Shown: piece by piece, positions 18,901-26,788 of the stretch
Layout of the letters: each line of letters opens with the position of its first letter
Numbering within the stretch: the stretch's first letter is position 1
NCBI RefSeq assembly: GCF_000745475.1
Contig: NZ_JQJJ01000010.1
Span: 62,001-126,000 of the forward strand
Direction of reading: 5' to 3'
From: Allobosea sp. UNC402CLCol
Lineage (GTDB): Bacteria > Pseudomonadota > Alphaproteobacteria > Rhizobiales > Beijerinckiaceae
DNA length: 64,000 nt
Notes under the pieces: generated by a model
Databases searched by the model: none
What the model saw: the letters and a program-made list of their open reading frames with translations, nothing else
What the model was told of the DNA's origin: nothing
Program-made: the position numbers and the translations under genes

Positions 18901-19135
18901 CGCGGTGATCGGCGGCCTGATCGTCTCGACCGTGCTCTCGCTGATCTTCGTGCCGTCCTTCTACGCGGTGATGGACGATCTCTCGCATCTGACCGGGCGC
19001 CTGTTCGGCCGCTTCTTCAGCAAGGCGGAGGACGAAAGCGCCTGGGAGCCGATCCATGACGAGCATGCGACGCCGGGCGAGGCGACGGCGGAAGCGATGG
19101 GCCGCAAGATGCCGCCGCGGCTGGCGGCGGAGTGA
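15911..19135 (+). CDS. RND family multidrug efflux permease
   Basis: A 1074-residue inner-membrane pump of the AcrB/MexB (HAE1) type. There is one N-terminal helix, then two repeats of a large periplasmic loop plus membrane bundle. GILVDDAIVEIENI in TM4 holds the adjacent aspartates of the proton relay, and the partner lysine lies in MGIVTKNAIMLVDFAVEE. MNVNFSAWSIRKPVPAILLF is the usual start. It is driven by the proton gradient and exports lipophilic compounds. It starts 11 bases after the adaptor gene; the whole tetR-adaptor-pump set appears to be one unit. The acidic C-tail is family-typical and dispensable. Confidence 0.96.
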   Translation: MNVNFSAWSIRKPVPAILLFVVLCVLGLLSFSKLPVTRFPNIDVPLVSVTVTQSGAAPAELESQVSKRVEDSVANITGVKHVTSTLTDGQSLTLIEFRLETNTDRAVNDVKDAIAKIRADLPRTIDEPIIQRIDVEGQSILTYGAASAGMTLEQLSWHVDDVVARELQGLKGVGRVERYGGVDREIRISLDPDRLLALGITAGEVNRQVRATNVDLAGGRGEVGGQEQAIRTLAGARTVSDLAETKIMLTGGREVRLKDLGRVEDSNSEPRAFGRLNKNPVVTFAVFRSKGSSELSVKEVVQQRIEALNKRYPNIQISPIDDAVAYTHGNYKAAMETLLEGAALAVIVVFLFLRNWRATLITAIALPLSAIPTFWAMEMMGFSLNLVSLLGITLVTGILVDDAIVEIENIVRHMKMGKSPYRAAMEAADEIGLAVIAITLTIVAIFAPVSFMGGVAGQYFRQFGLTVAVAVLFSLLVARLITPMMAAYLMRPVKHADPKDGWIMGGYVGLLKTTLKKRRIPFFPRLDGSGTWRTLPFNTAYATLLVGFLFLFGSIQATQLLPTGFIPDEDTSRVVASVELPPGATLEDTRVTTDKLVDALKTIPEVRDVFVLGGASPTGQREVRRAAVFVLLKPKAERDIKQKELKVTIAEKLASVPDVRAWYVNERGEREMAFSILSKDGDALDTAVAKIEARMRQVPGYLNVATAGSLSRPELRVTPKLEEAANLGVTAEAISEAVRVATIGDVGANLAKFNAGDRQIPIRVQLDEAARTDIRNIAALRVTNTNGVSIPLTAVADVGFGEGPSSIDRYDRVRRAQIGADLKRGFELGTAQDRFHDIVEEVGLPSGVWIAATGDAEIQGEVVQGFITAMTTGLMLVLAVLILLFGSVFQPITILLSLPLSFGGVVIALLATGNAVSMPVYIGLLMLMGIVTKNAIMLVDFAVEEVGRGKDRMTALLEAGRKRARPILMTTIAMAAGMLPSAYGVGDGGEFRAPMAIAVIGGLIVSTVLSLIFVPSFYAVMDDLSHLTGRLFGRFFSKAEDESAWEPIHDEHATPGEATAEAMGRKMPPRLAAE

Positions 19136-19144
19136 GGCTTGGAG

Positions 19145-19816
19145 CTAAGGCTGAAGCTCGAGCGGGAAGGGCGTGCGTTCGTAGATCGGGAGGAGGTCTT
19201 TCCTTCGGGCGAAGTCTTCCTCCCAGTCATGGAGCAAACTCACGACGGCTTCGCGATCCTGCGCGGCAACAAGGGCGCCGAGCTGGCTCGCATATTTGAA
19301 CTCTGGCTGCCGCCCATTCTTCATCATGAGGTGCCAGTCCTTGATCTTTTCATAGACGACGGCGGCCTCATCGAAGCGTCCAAACGCGGCATGCATATGG
19401 ATTTGATAGGGTTCGTAGTGGTTCAGCCAGTTATCATATTCATAAGAGCGCGGTTCGCCTTCCACGCGGAACATGTCCTCGATCGACCGCACCCGGCGCA
19501 GCATCGGGAGGATACGCCGTTCTAATGTCTCGACGACGGCCTCAGTGAAGCCGGAGTCAGACCAGAATCGCGGGCCTTCCTTGGGAAGCCAGAAAATATC
19601 GGGGCATAGGCCCTGAAGCGATCCGGTCGGATTGAAGGCGTGGCCGATATGCCAATAGAAGCGCGGATAGTCGGCATTCCAGCTTCGGTCGATGGATATC
19701 GAGCGAAGCACATGCTGTAGCGGCGCCAGAACGATGAAGGGGCCTCTGACGATCAGATCGTCATGGCGCGACGCGACGGCCTCCAGAAGCTGCTTGATTT
19801 GCTTCTTCGTTGTCAC
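19145..19816 (-). CDS. Unrecognised protein, candidate immunity partner of the upstream nuclease-like gene
   Basis: A 223-residue soluble protein with no recognised domain and no signal peptide. It is rich in aromatic and acidic residues (FYWHIGHAFNPTGS, YEYDNWLNHYEPYQIHMHAAF, LLHDWEEDF). The GTG start at 19816 overlaps the stop of the 378-residue nuclease-like gene as GTGA, so the two are translationally coupled. A small acidic cytosolic partner directly after a toxin-like nuclease gene is the usual arrangement of an immunity protein. That role is inferred from position only. Codon use is less G+C-rich than in the neighbouring RND genes, which hints at transfer. Confidence 0.6.
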   Translation of the reverse strand: MTTKKQIKQLLEAVASRHDDLIVRGPFIVLAPLQHVLRSISIDRSWNADYPRFYWHIGHAFNPTGSLQGLCPDIFWLPKEGPRFWSDSGFTEAVVETLERRILPMLRRVRSIEDMFRVEGEPRSYEYDNWLNHYEPYQIHMHAAFGRFDEAAVVYEKIKDWHLMMKNGRQPEFKYASQLGALVAAQDREAVVSLLHDWEEDFARRKDLLPIYERTPFPLELQP

Positions 19817-20949
19817 TGCTTTGGCCTCACCTCGATGACAAGAATGCGTCGAACCGGGCCAAAACCCAATTTAGCTGCGTTGGCGAGGAACTCGGCCCGC
19901 CGATCAGATAAGCCGGCCTTACCAGTTTTCAGATCATAGACACAAAGGGTGCCATCTTGACGGTATTCGTAGGCGTCCACGCGAATTGATCCAGGATATC
20001 CATAGCGTACCGCACTCTCCCTCGCTCCTTCACTAGTCTCCTTTAAGAACGATTGTTCCGCCTTGAAGTTAGGATCATAGCGATCGTCCACGTAGTTCTT
20101 GAAGCGCGCATGGACTGCCGTTCCATAAGCGGCAGACGAAGGATAAAGGTCTGGAGAGCCTGTGGCACTGGCGGCGCGATCAGCCAGTTCCCGAACGTCC
20201 GGCAAGCGCCGGCAGGCCAGTTCGGCCTCTTCGTTGCTCACACGTCCGGAATAGCTCAGTTCGAGCTTGCCGCTCATGCTGTTTCCGGGCCGATAGTCGT
20301 GGGCATTGAAACCCATGACGGCTTGCTGGCCGTCACTACCGTTGAGCGGCGACTGCCAGTTGAAGAGAGCCGCGCCGCCGCCAATGATGGTCGAGAAGGC
20401 GTCGCGTCGTGAGAACGCGGGCTGGACCGTCGCGTCGGGCTCGGGGCCGGACGGTGTCCAGATCGTGCGGGCGACGAGCTCGCCGTCCGGCCCGCCGAAG
20501 CGGATCGACTGGACCTTGTCCGTCGTCTCGAAGCTGATCGTGTTGCCATCGGGGCGGATAACGGTCTGGCGTTCATCGAAGCCGGCGGCGCGCGAGGCGG
20601 CATATTCCGACTGGATCGTCGTGCCCTGGCCGTCCGTGACAGCCTGCTCGAAGACGGAGCCGTCCTCGTTCCACCCCTCGCCGAGCGATGACCAGCCGGC
20701 CTCGCCTTCGACCGCTACGCCGTCGGGAAAGGCCGGGTTCTCGCTGCCAGATCCGCCGCTTCCACCCCCACCGCTGGTCCATTGCCCACCTCCCGCGTTG
20801 CCGGATGGCACGCGAGGCTGGTTCGGGTTGTATTTGCGGTGCCAATGATCGCGCCGGATCAGGCCGAGCTCGTCGCGCAGACGCAGGAGGCGCAGGCGCA
20901 AGGCGCGAAGCTCGCGACGCGATGGGGAGAGATGGCGGTGGGGTGGCAT
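19813..20949 (-). CDS. Putative toxin with PD-(D/E)XK-like nuclease C-terminus
   Basis: 378 residues. The N-terminus is a basic helix (RRELRALRLRLLRLRDEL), then RKYNPNQPRVPSGNAGGGQWT, a motif I associate with phage-morphogenesis and polymorphic-toxin proteins, and a Gly/Ser linker (55-68). Residues 69-240 form a variable beta-rich middle resembling RHS-like pieces. The C-terminal ~110 residues look like a restriction-endonuclease fold: TAVHARFKN (277-285), an acidic residue near 298, D325 in SIRVDAYEY, and D339-x-K341 in YDLKTGK. It would cut nucleic acid. There is no signal peptide or secretion domain, so the delivery route is unknown. The start at 20949 has AGGAG inside a hairpin. Toxin role is inference; the nuclease-like motif is visible. 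Confidence 0.65.
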   Translation of the reverse strand: MPPHRHLSPSRRELRALRLRLLRLRDELGLIRRDHWHRKYNPNQPRVPSGNAGGGQWTSGGGGSGGSGSENPAFPDGVAVEGEAGWSSLGEGWNEDGSVFEQAVTDGQGTTIQSEYAASRAAGFDERQTVIRPDGNTISFETTDKVQSIRFGGPDGELVARTIWTPSGPEPDATVQPAFSRRDAFSTIIGGGAALFNWQSPLNGSDGQQAVMGFNAHDYRPGNSMSGKLELSYSGRVSNEEAELACRRLPDVRELADRAASATGSPDLYPSSAAYGTAVHARFKNYVDDRYDPNFKAEQSFLKETSEGARESAVRYGYPGSIRVDAYEYRQDGTLCVYDLKTGKAGLSDRRAEFLANAAKLGFGPVRRILVIEVRPKQ

Positions 20950-20952
20950 GGC

Positions 20953-20971
20953 GGGCTCCTGAAAGGAGCCC
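20953..20971 (-). promoter_or_regulatory. Hairpin enclosing the ribosome-binding site of the nuclease-like gene
   Basis: On the transcribed strand GGGCTCCT, loop TTC and AGGAGCCC form a perfect 8-bp stem. Its 3' arm contains the AGGAG Shine-Dalgarno, 6 bases before the ATG at 20949. No T-run follows, so it reads as a translation-limiting structure, not a terminator. Confidence 0.65.
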
Positions 20972-21026
20972 AGTCTCCGGCCGTTTCAGCCGCCGGGGAT
21001 AAGTGGAGGCGGGGTCTCTGCCCGCC

Positions 21027-21530
21027 TCAGGCGGTCGCGCTCTGACGCCGCGCCAAGGCCGCGCGATAAGCTGCCGTCAGCTCGTTCAGCACCGACACCT
21101 CCGGCGCCGGCGCGTCGAGATGCAGGTGCCGGAGCTCCTGCATGAAGCGCTCCCACAGCGCCGGGCCGCCTTCGCTGAGCAGCTCCGCACGGATCGACAA
21201 TTCCTCGGTGACCGGCAGGAAGCGCCGGCCCCATTCGCCCATCGCGGCGAAGACCGGGACGAGGGCGATGCCCATCTCGGTCAGGCTGTAGATCGCCTTC
21301 TGCTTGTGCGTGGCGTCGTCGCGGCGCGAGAGCAGCCCGCGCTCGACCAATCGCTTCAGCCGGTCGGCGAGGATGTTCGAGGCGATGCCTTCGTCCGATT
21401 TCGCCAGCATCTCGCGAAAATGCCGGCGGTTGCCGAACATGATGTCGCGCAGGACGATCAGGCTCCAGCGATCGCCCAGGATTTCCAGCGTCAGATTGAT
21501 CGGACAGCCCGAACGGCCGGTCTCGCGCAT
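21027..21530 (-). CDS. HxlR family transcriptional regulator
   Basis: A 167-residue winged-helix protein with the HxlR signature: CPINLTLEILGDRWSLIVLRDIMFGNRRHFREML, then IASNILADRLKRLVERGLLSRR. The conserved Cys in SGCPI is the residue many HxlR/YodB-type regulators use for redox or electrophile sensing. I start at ATG 21530 (MRETGRSGC) with GGAG 6-8 bases upstream. It is divergent from a DHFR-like reductase gene across a 100-base region carrying matching inverted half-sites, so it probably controls that gene and itself. The C-terminal ~60 residues extend beyond the minimal HxlR domain. Confidence 0.9.
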   Translation of the reverse strand: MRETGRSGCPINLTLEILGDRWSLIVLRDIMFGNRRHFREMLAKSDEGIASNILADRLKRLVERGLLSRRDDATHKQKAIYSLTEMGIALVPVFAAMGEWGRRFLPVTEELSIRAELLSEGGPALWERFMQELRHLHLDAPAPEVSVLNELTAAYRAALARRQSATA

Positions 21531-21540
21531 GCTCGTCTCC

Positions 21541-21606
21541 AAAACCAGTTGCAATATAGGAGCGGTTTCGCTACACAGCAACTGATTGCAAATTGAAACT
21601 GGTTTT
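21541..21606. promoter_or_regulatory. HxlR operator region
   Basis: AAAACCAGTT (21541-21550) and AACTGGTTTT (21597-21606) are exact inverted copies flanking the intergenic region, with inner CAACTGATTGCAA and CAGTTGCAA half-sites. The arrangement suits a dimeric or looping HxlR regulator controlling both divergent genes. Confidence 0.5.
21553..21581 (-). promoter_or_regulatory. Promoter of the hxlR-like gene
   Basis: On the minus strand TTGCTG (21576-21581) and TATATT (21553-21558) stand exactly 17 bases apart, a good sigma-70 match upstream of the ATG at 21530. It lies between the inverted operator half-sites. Confidence 0.6.
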
Positions 21607-21630
21607 GACCGAACCTATCGGGAGGATGCC

Positions 21631-22191
21631 ATGGCCAAGGTGATCGTCTGGAATCTGGTGACGCTTGAGGGGTTCTTCGAAAGCAAGGAGAAGTGGGATC
21701 TCGGCTTCCATGGTGACGCCTGGGGCGAGGAGCTCTCCGCGCTCAGCAGCGAATTCGGGCGCAAGGCGGGGCTGCTCGTCTTCGGCCGCGTCACCTATGA
21801 GGGCATGAAGGCCTATTGGACTTCGGCCGAGGAGGAGGGCGAGACCAAGGGTTTCATGAACGCCCTGCCGAAGCTCGTCGCCTCACGCAGCCTGACCGGC
21901 TCCGACTGGAACAACACCACGGTCACGGCCGATATCGTCGCGGAAATCACGCGCCGAAAAGCGGAAGCCGGCAAGGACATCTATGTCTTCGGCAGCGCCG
22001 TACTGACGGAATCGCTGTTGGCCGCCGGGCTCGTCGACGAGATCATGATCGCGGTCGCGCCGGTCACGATCGGGCAGGGCACGCCCCTGTTCAAGCCGAA
22101 TGCGGAAAAGCGCCATTATGCGCTGATCGCGGTCCGTCCGCTCAAGAACGGCACCGTGATCCTGCACTACGGCGTCAAGCCGGCGGTCTGA
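21631..22191 (+). CDS. Dihydrofolate reductase family protein (RibD C-terminal domain)
   Basis: A 186-residue NADPH-dependent reductase-like protein. The fold is seen in VIVWNLVTLEGFFE, AGLLVFGRVTYEGM, KLVASRSL, KDIYVFGSAVLTESLLAAGLVDEIMIAVAPVTIGQGTPLF. The family includes deaminase-reductase YyaP/YwjB-like proteins of uncertain substrate; it lacks the folate-site features of true DHFR. GGGAGG precedes ATG 21631. It is divergent from an HxlR regulator, a pairing often seen for genes induced by electrophiles or drugs. Confidence 0.88.
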   Translation: MAKVIVWNLVTLEGFFESKEKWDLGFHGDAWGEELSALSSEFGRKAGLLVFGRVTYEGMKAYWTSAEEEGETKGFMNALPKLVASRSLTGSDWNNTTVTADIVAEITRRKAEAGKDIYVFGSAVLTESLLAAGLVDEIMIAVAPVTIGQGTPLFKPNAEKRHYALIAVRPLKNGTVILHYGVKPAV

Positions 22192-22200
22192 GCGCGGAGT

Positions 22201-23106
22201 TCAGCCGCGCCGCACCATCAGCACGGCGGCGAGAATGGCGACGCCGCCGAAGGCCTGCACCGGGGTCGGCTGCTCGCCGAAGATCGCCCAGGCGGCGAGC
22301 ACCGCGACCAGCGCCGGCCAGACCATGACGAGCGAGGCCGCGCTGGCGCCATAGCTGCCGAGCGAGAGCGTGATCAGCCCCTGGCCGAGCGCATGCGAGA
22401 CGAGGCCGAGCCCGATCACCGCGAGCCAGCCCTGCAGGCTCATCGGGATGATCTGCTCGTGCAAGACCAGCGCCGCGACGAAGCAGAAGGCGGCGCAGAC
22501 GAGGCTGGAGATCAGGCTGACCAGCCCGGCATCGGCGCGGCCGCGCGCACGGCCGATGGCGAGGATATAGGCGGCGTAGGACATCGCCGCACCGACGGCC
22601 AGCGAATCGCCGAGGAGATTGCCGGTGGCGGCGGGGTTGCCGGTGAATTTCGGCAGCACGAGCAGCAGCGCGCCGGCGATCGCCAGCATCAGCGCGCCGA
22701 GGATGCGGCGCGACGGCTTGTCGCCGAGGATCAGCCAACCGCCGAGCACGACGCCGACCGGCGCGAGATTGCCGAGCAGCGAGGCGTTGGCGATGGTCGT
22801 GAAGCCGAGCGAGGCATTGTAGAGCACGACATCGACGCCGAAGGTCAGGCCGGCCAGCGCGATCGGCACGAGCGCGCCGCGACCGAGCGAGGATCCGCCC
22901 GCAGGCCGGCGCCGCTCGAAGGCGGTCCAGGCCATCAGCACGGGCATGGCGAAGATCATCCGCCAGAAGCCGGCAGCGGCCGGGCCGACATCGCTGAGGC
23001 GGACGAAAATGCCGGAAAAGCCGATGAAGGTCGCGCCCGCGAGCAGGGCGGCGAACATGGCGAGCGCGGGGGAGGCGGGGCGGACGGAAATCGCGGGGGC
23101 GGACAT
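22201..23106 (-). CDS. DMT family transporter (EamA)
   Basis: About 301 residues with ten predicted membrane helices in two EamA repeats (~15-145 and ~155-290). Examples are LLAGATFIGFSGIFVRLSDVGPAAAGFWRM in the first and AAMSYAAYILAIGRARG in the second. Proteins of this kind export amino acids or other metabolites. I start at ATG 23106 (MSAPAISVRPAS); an in-frame upstream ATG at 23175 would add a non-conserved leader. It is divergent from a LysR-type gene, the common arrangement of exporter and regulator. The two stop 9 bases from the DHFR-like gene, tail to tail. Confidence 0.88.
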   Translation of the reverse strand: MSAPAISVRPASPALAMFAALLAGATFIGFSGIFVRLSDVGPAAAGFWRMIFAMPVLMAWTAFERRRPAGGSSLGRGALVPIALAGLTFGVDVVLYNASLGFTTIANASLLGNLAPVGVVLGGWLILGDKPSRRILGALMLAIAGALLLVLPKFTGNPAATGNLLGDSLAVGAAMSYAAYILAIGRARGRADAGLVSLISSLVCAAFCFVAALVLHEQIIPMSLQGWLAVIGLGLVSHALGQGLITLSLGSYGASAASLVMVWPALVAVLAAWAIFGEQPTPVQAFGGVAILAAVLMVRRG

Positions 23107-23278
23107 CGAAACTGCTTCTGTGCCGGCGGCCTGGCCCGGAAGGCTTCCTTCGCCTTCCCGCATCGGCCGGTCCACCGGTTCTGCGCTGCTATAGGATGCT
23201 TTTTCGCATCGGAAAAACGGATTATACTGATTTAACCATTCTTAAAATCGATGGATGATCGGCGTCTCACGGAGGCAC

Positions 23279-24148
23279 ATGATGAACGGCCATTTCGACC
23301 TTGCCGCGCTCGGCATGCTGGTCGCCGTTGCGGAAACCGGCGGCTTCACCGCTGCCAGCGCGCGGCTCGGGCGCACGCAATCGGCGATCTCGGTGCGCAT
23401 CCAGGATCTGGAGAGCCAGCTCGGCCACAAGCTGCTGGAGCGCTCGCGCCGCGGCGTCACGCCGACCGATGCGGGCGAGCGGCTGATCGCCCATGCAAGG
23501 CGCCTGCTGGCGGTCGAGCGCGAGGCGCTGGCCGATCTGGGCGGGGAGACGCCGACAGGGCGGCTGCGCATCGGCGTTCCCGACGACTACATGGACGCCT
23601 ATCTGAGGCCGCTGATCGCGCGCTTCGCGGTGGAGCATCCCAAGGTCGAGCTCGAGGTCCGCTGCGATATCTCGAAGCGGATCGAGCCGGCGCTCAAGGC
23701 CGGCGAACTCGATCTCGCCGTGGTGACGCAGGATCCGCAGCGGCCGCTCGGCGAGATGCTCAGGCGCGAGCCGTTGATCTGGGTCGCGGCGCGCGGCCAT
23801 CGGCCCGAATTGCAGGAGACGCTGCCGCTCGCCCTGTTCTCGGAAGGCTGCCGGGCGCGACCGCGCATCCTCGCGGCCCTGAACAGCGCGGGGCGGGCGT
23901 ATCGGCTGGTCTTCTCCTGCTCGCATACCTCGGGCGTGCTGTCGGCGGTCGAAGGCGGTTTCTGCGTCACGGCGATGACGGAAAGCGCGGTGCCGCCCTC
24001 GCTGCGCCGTCTGGGGCCTGCCGAGGACCTGCCGCCGCTGTTCGAGCTCACTGTCGGGCTGATCATGGCGCCGCATCCCGGGCTGGCGGCCCAGCGCTTC
24101 GCCGATGCGCTGCGCGAGGAAATGAGCGCTTTCAGGCTCGCGGCGTGA
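23279..24148 (+). CDS. LysR family transcriptional regulator
   Basis: A 289-residue LTTR. The N-terminal winged HTH spans residues ~6-65 (LGMLVAVAETGGFTAASARLGRTQSAISVRIQDLE then GVTPTDAGERLI), and the effector-binding domain runs from GRLRIGVPDDYMD onward. GGAGG stands 4 bases before ATG 23279. It is divergent from the DMT exporter, which it probably controls. The obgE gene follows 44 bases later but is unlikely to be functionally linked. Confidence 0.93.
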   Translation: MMNGHFDLAALGMLVAVAETGGFTAASARLGRTQSAISVRIQDLESQLGHKLLERSRRGVTPTDAGERLIAHARRLLAVEREALADLGGETPTGRLRIGVPDDYMDAYLRPLIARFAVEHPKVELEVRCDISKRIEPALKAGELDLAVVTQDPQRPLGEMLRREPLIWVAARGHRPELQETLPLALFSEGCRARPRILAALNSAGRAYRLVFSCSHTSGVLSAVEGGFCVTAMTESAVPPSLRRLGPAEDLPPLFELTVGLIMAPHPGLAAQRFADALREEMSAFRLAA

Positions 24149-24186
24149 TGCGACGCATTGCCCTAGCGCCCCCGGATCACTACTGA

Positions 24187-25236
<1,050 letters not shown>

Positions 25237-25261
25237 CGCTGCCAGTTTCCGTTCGGAACCG

Positions 25262-25355
25262 GTCATCCCGGACAAGCCGCGCCAGCGACGCCGATCCGGG
25301 ATCCATCGAAAGGCGCTGCGCTTGATGATGGATCCCGGGGCAAGCCCGGGACGAC
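25262..25355. repeat. Dispersed palindromic repeat, family B copy 1
   Basis: The 94-bp unit opens GTCATCCCGGAC and closes CCCGGGACGAC, with internal GATCCGGGATCCATC and GATGGATCCCGGG arms that pair. It is related to 28645-28740. The 289-base gap between obgE and the aldolase-like gene holds this element and nothing else I can recognise. Confidence 0.75.
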
Positions 25356-25525
25356 GGTGCGTTTCCGAGGCCGTCTCCCGAACGCTTGATGGTCGCGCGC
25401 GGCCTCGCCGAAGGGCCCGACCGGCCCATCCCAGCTTTCATCGGGCGGCGGCACAGCCTCGCATCAGCTCGAACCGGCTGAGGATGTGACCCGCGCGGCC
25501 GCGCTCAGCCAGCAGTCCCGGAAGA

Positions 25526-26662
25526 TCAGGTCACGGCGCCGCGCGCGGCGACCGGCCAGACCGCCTCGACATGGGCATCGGGCCCGTGCAGGCCGCGCAC
25601 GCAGACATACCAGTCGTGCAGGTTCACGGTCGGGTCGCAATGGCCGGGAATCAGCAGGACGCGGTCGCCGCGATGCGGAAGCGCGACGGGATCCCCGGTC
25701 AGGACGCCATGCTCGTCGGAAGGCTTGGTGTAGATCGCGCCCTCGCGCTGGAACGGCACCGGCATGCCGGAATCGACCGAAGCGGTCTTGTGCCCGGCAT
25801 CGACGATGGCGCGGTCCGGAACCGGCTTGCTCATCACGCCGGCGAGGATGAAGAGCGCGTGCTCGAAACTGCGGAAGGGCGAGCCGTCGGCCTGGCGGTT
25901 GCGGGCATAATCGGCGTCCATGAAGATGTAGGAGCCGCATTGCAATTCGTTCCAGATGCCCGATTGCGCCTCGAGCTCATAGGTGCCGGTGCCGGCGCCG
26001 CTGATGACCGGGCACTCCAAACCGGCCTGGGCGAGGCGCTCGGCGGTGTTGCGCGCGGCGAGCCCGGCGCGCTCGATGGCCTCGCTGCGCTCGTCGATGG
26101 AGCGCATGTGCTGGGCCGAGCCGTGATAGGCCTGCAGGCCGGCGAAGCGCAGCGTGTTCGAGCGCGCGATGGCCTCGGCCAGCCGGACGGCGCCTTCTCC
26201 CGGCGCGACGCCGCAGCGGCGCCCGCCGACATCGATCTCGACCATGACGTCGAGCACCACGTCATGGCGCGCGGCAGCCGCAGCCGCCTCGCGCACACCG
26301 TCGGCGTGATCGACGCAAAGGCCGATCTTGGCGCTGCGCGCGAGGATGGCGAGGCGGTCGAGCTTGGCGGGGCTGGCGATCTCGTTGGTCACCAGCACGT
26401 CACCGACGCCGCCGGCGACGAGGATTTCCGCCTCCGAAACCTTCTGGCAGCATTGCCCGACGGCGCCATGGGCGATCTGGCGCAGCGCGATCTCCGGGCT
26501 CTTATGGGTCTTGGCGTGAGGCCGCAGACGAATGCCGTGAGCCTCGCTGAAGGCGGCCATGGCGACGAGATTGCGCTCGAAGGCATCGAGGTCGAGCAGC
26601 AGCGCAGGCGTATCGATCTCGGCGAAGCTCTGGCCCGGCTGCGCCGGCGGGGTCGAAGGCAT
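25526..26662 (-). CDS. DSD1 family PLP enzyme (D-threonine / 3-hydroxy-D-aspartate aldolase-like)
   Basis: A 378-residue fold-type III PLP enzyme. IDTPALLLDLDAFERNL opens the alanine-racemase-like barrel and K51 in RPHAKTHKS is the PLP lysine. CCQKVSEAEILVAGGVGDVLVTNEI and ELQCGSYIFMDADYARN follow, and the C-terminal PGHCDPTVNLHDWYV holds the His-Cys metal site. From memory it closely resembles Paracoccus 3-hydroxy-D-aspartate aldolase, which yields glyoxylate and glycine; D-threonine aldolase or D-serine dehydratase activity are alternatives. GGAG lies just before ATG 26662. The other beta-hydroxyaspartate-cycle genes are not adjacent. Confidence 0.85.
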   Translation of the reverse strand: MPSTPPAQPGQSFAEIDTPALLLDLDAFERNLVAMAAFSEAHGIRLRPHAKTHKSPEIALRQIAHGAVGQCCQKVSEAEILVAGGVGDVLVTNEIASPAKLDRLAILARSAKIGLCVDHADGVREAAAAAARHDVVLDVMVEIDVGGRRCGVAPGEGAVRLAEAIARSNTLRFAGLQAYHGSAQHMRSIDERSEAIERAGLAARNTAERLAQAGLECPVISGAGTGTYELEAQSGIWNELQCGSYIFMDADYARNRQADGSPFRSFEHALFILAGVMSKPVPDRAIVDAGHKTASVDSGMPVPFQREGAIYTKPSDEHGVLTGDPVALPHRGDRVLLIPGHCDPTVNLHDWYVCVRGLHGPDAHVEAVWPVAARGAVT

Positions 26663-26788
26663 GGAGTCTCCTGAATCGTTCGGGCCATGGGATGACAGCT
26701 TCGTGTCCGGAGCAAGACCCGATTGCCACATTGCCCGTCCCATCCACGCCAGTGGCGCTTGCCGGCCCGGCATGGTAGGGCGCGGCCC

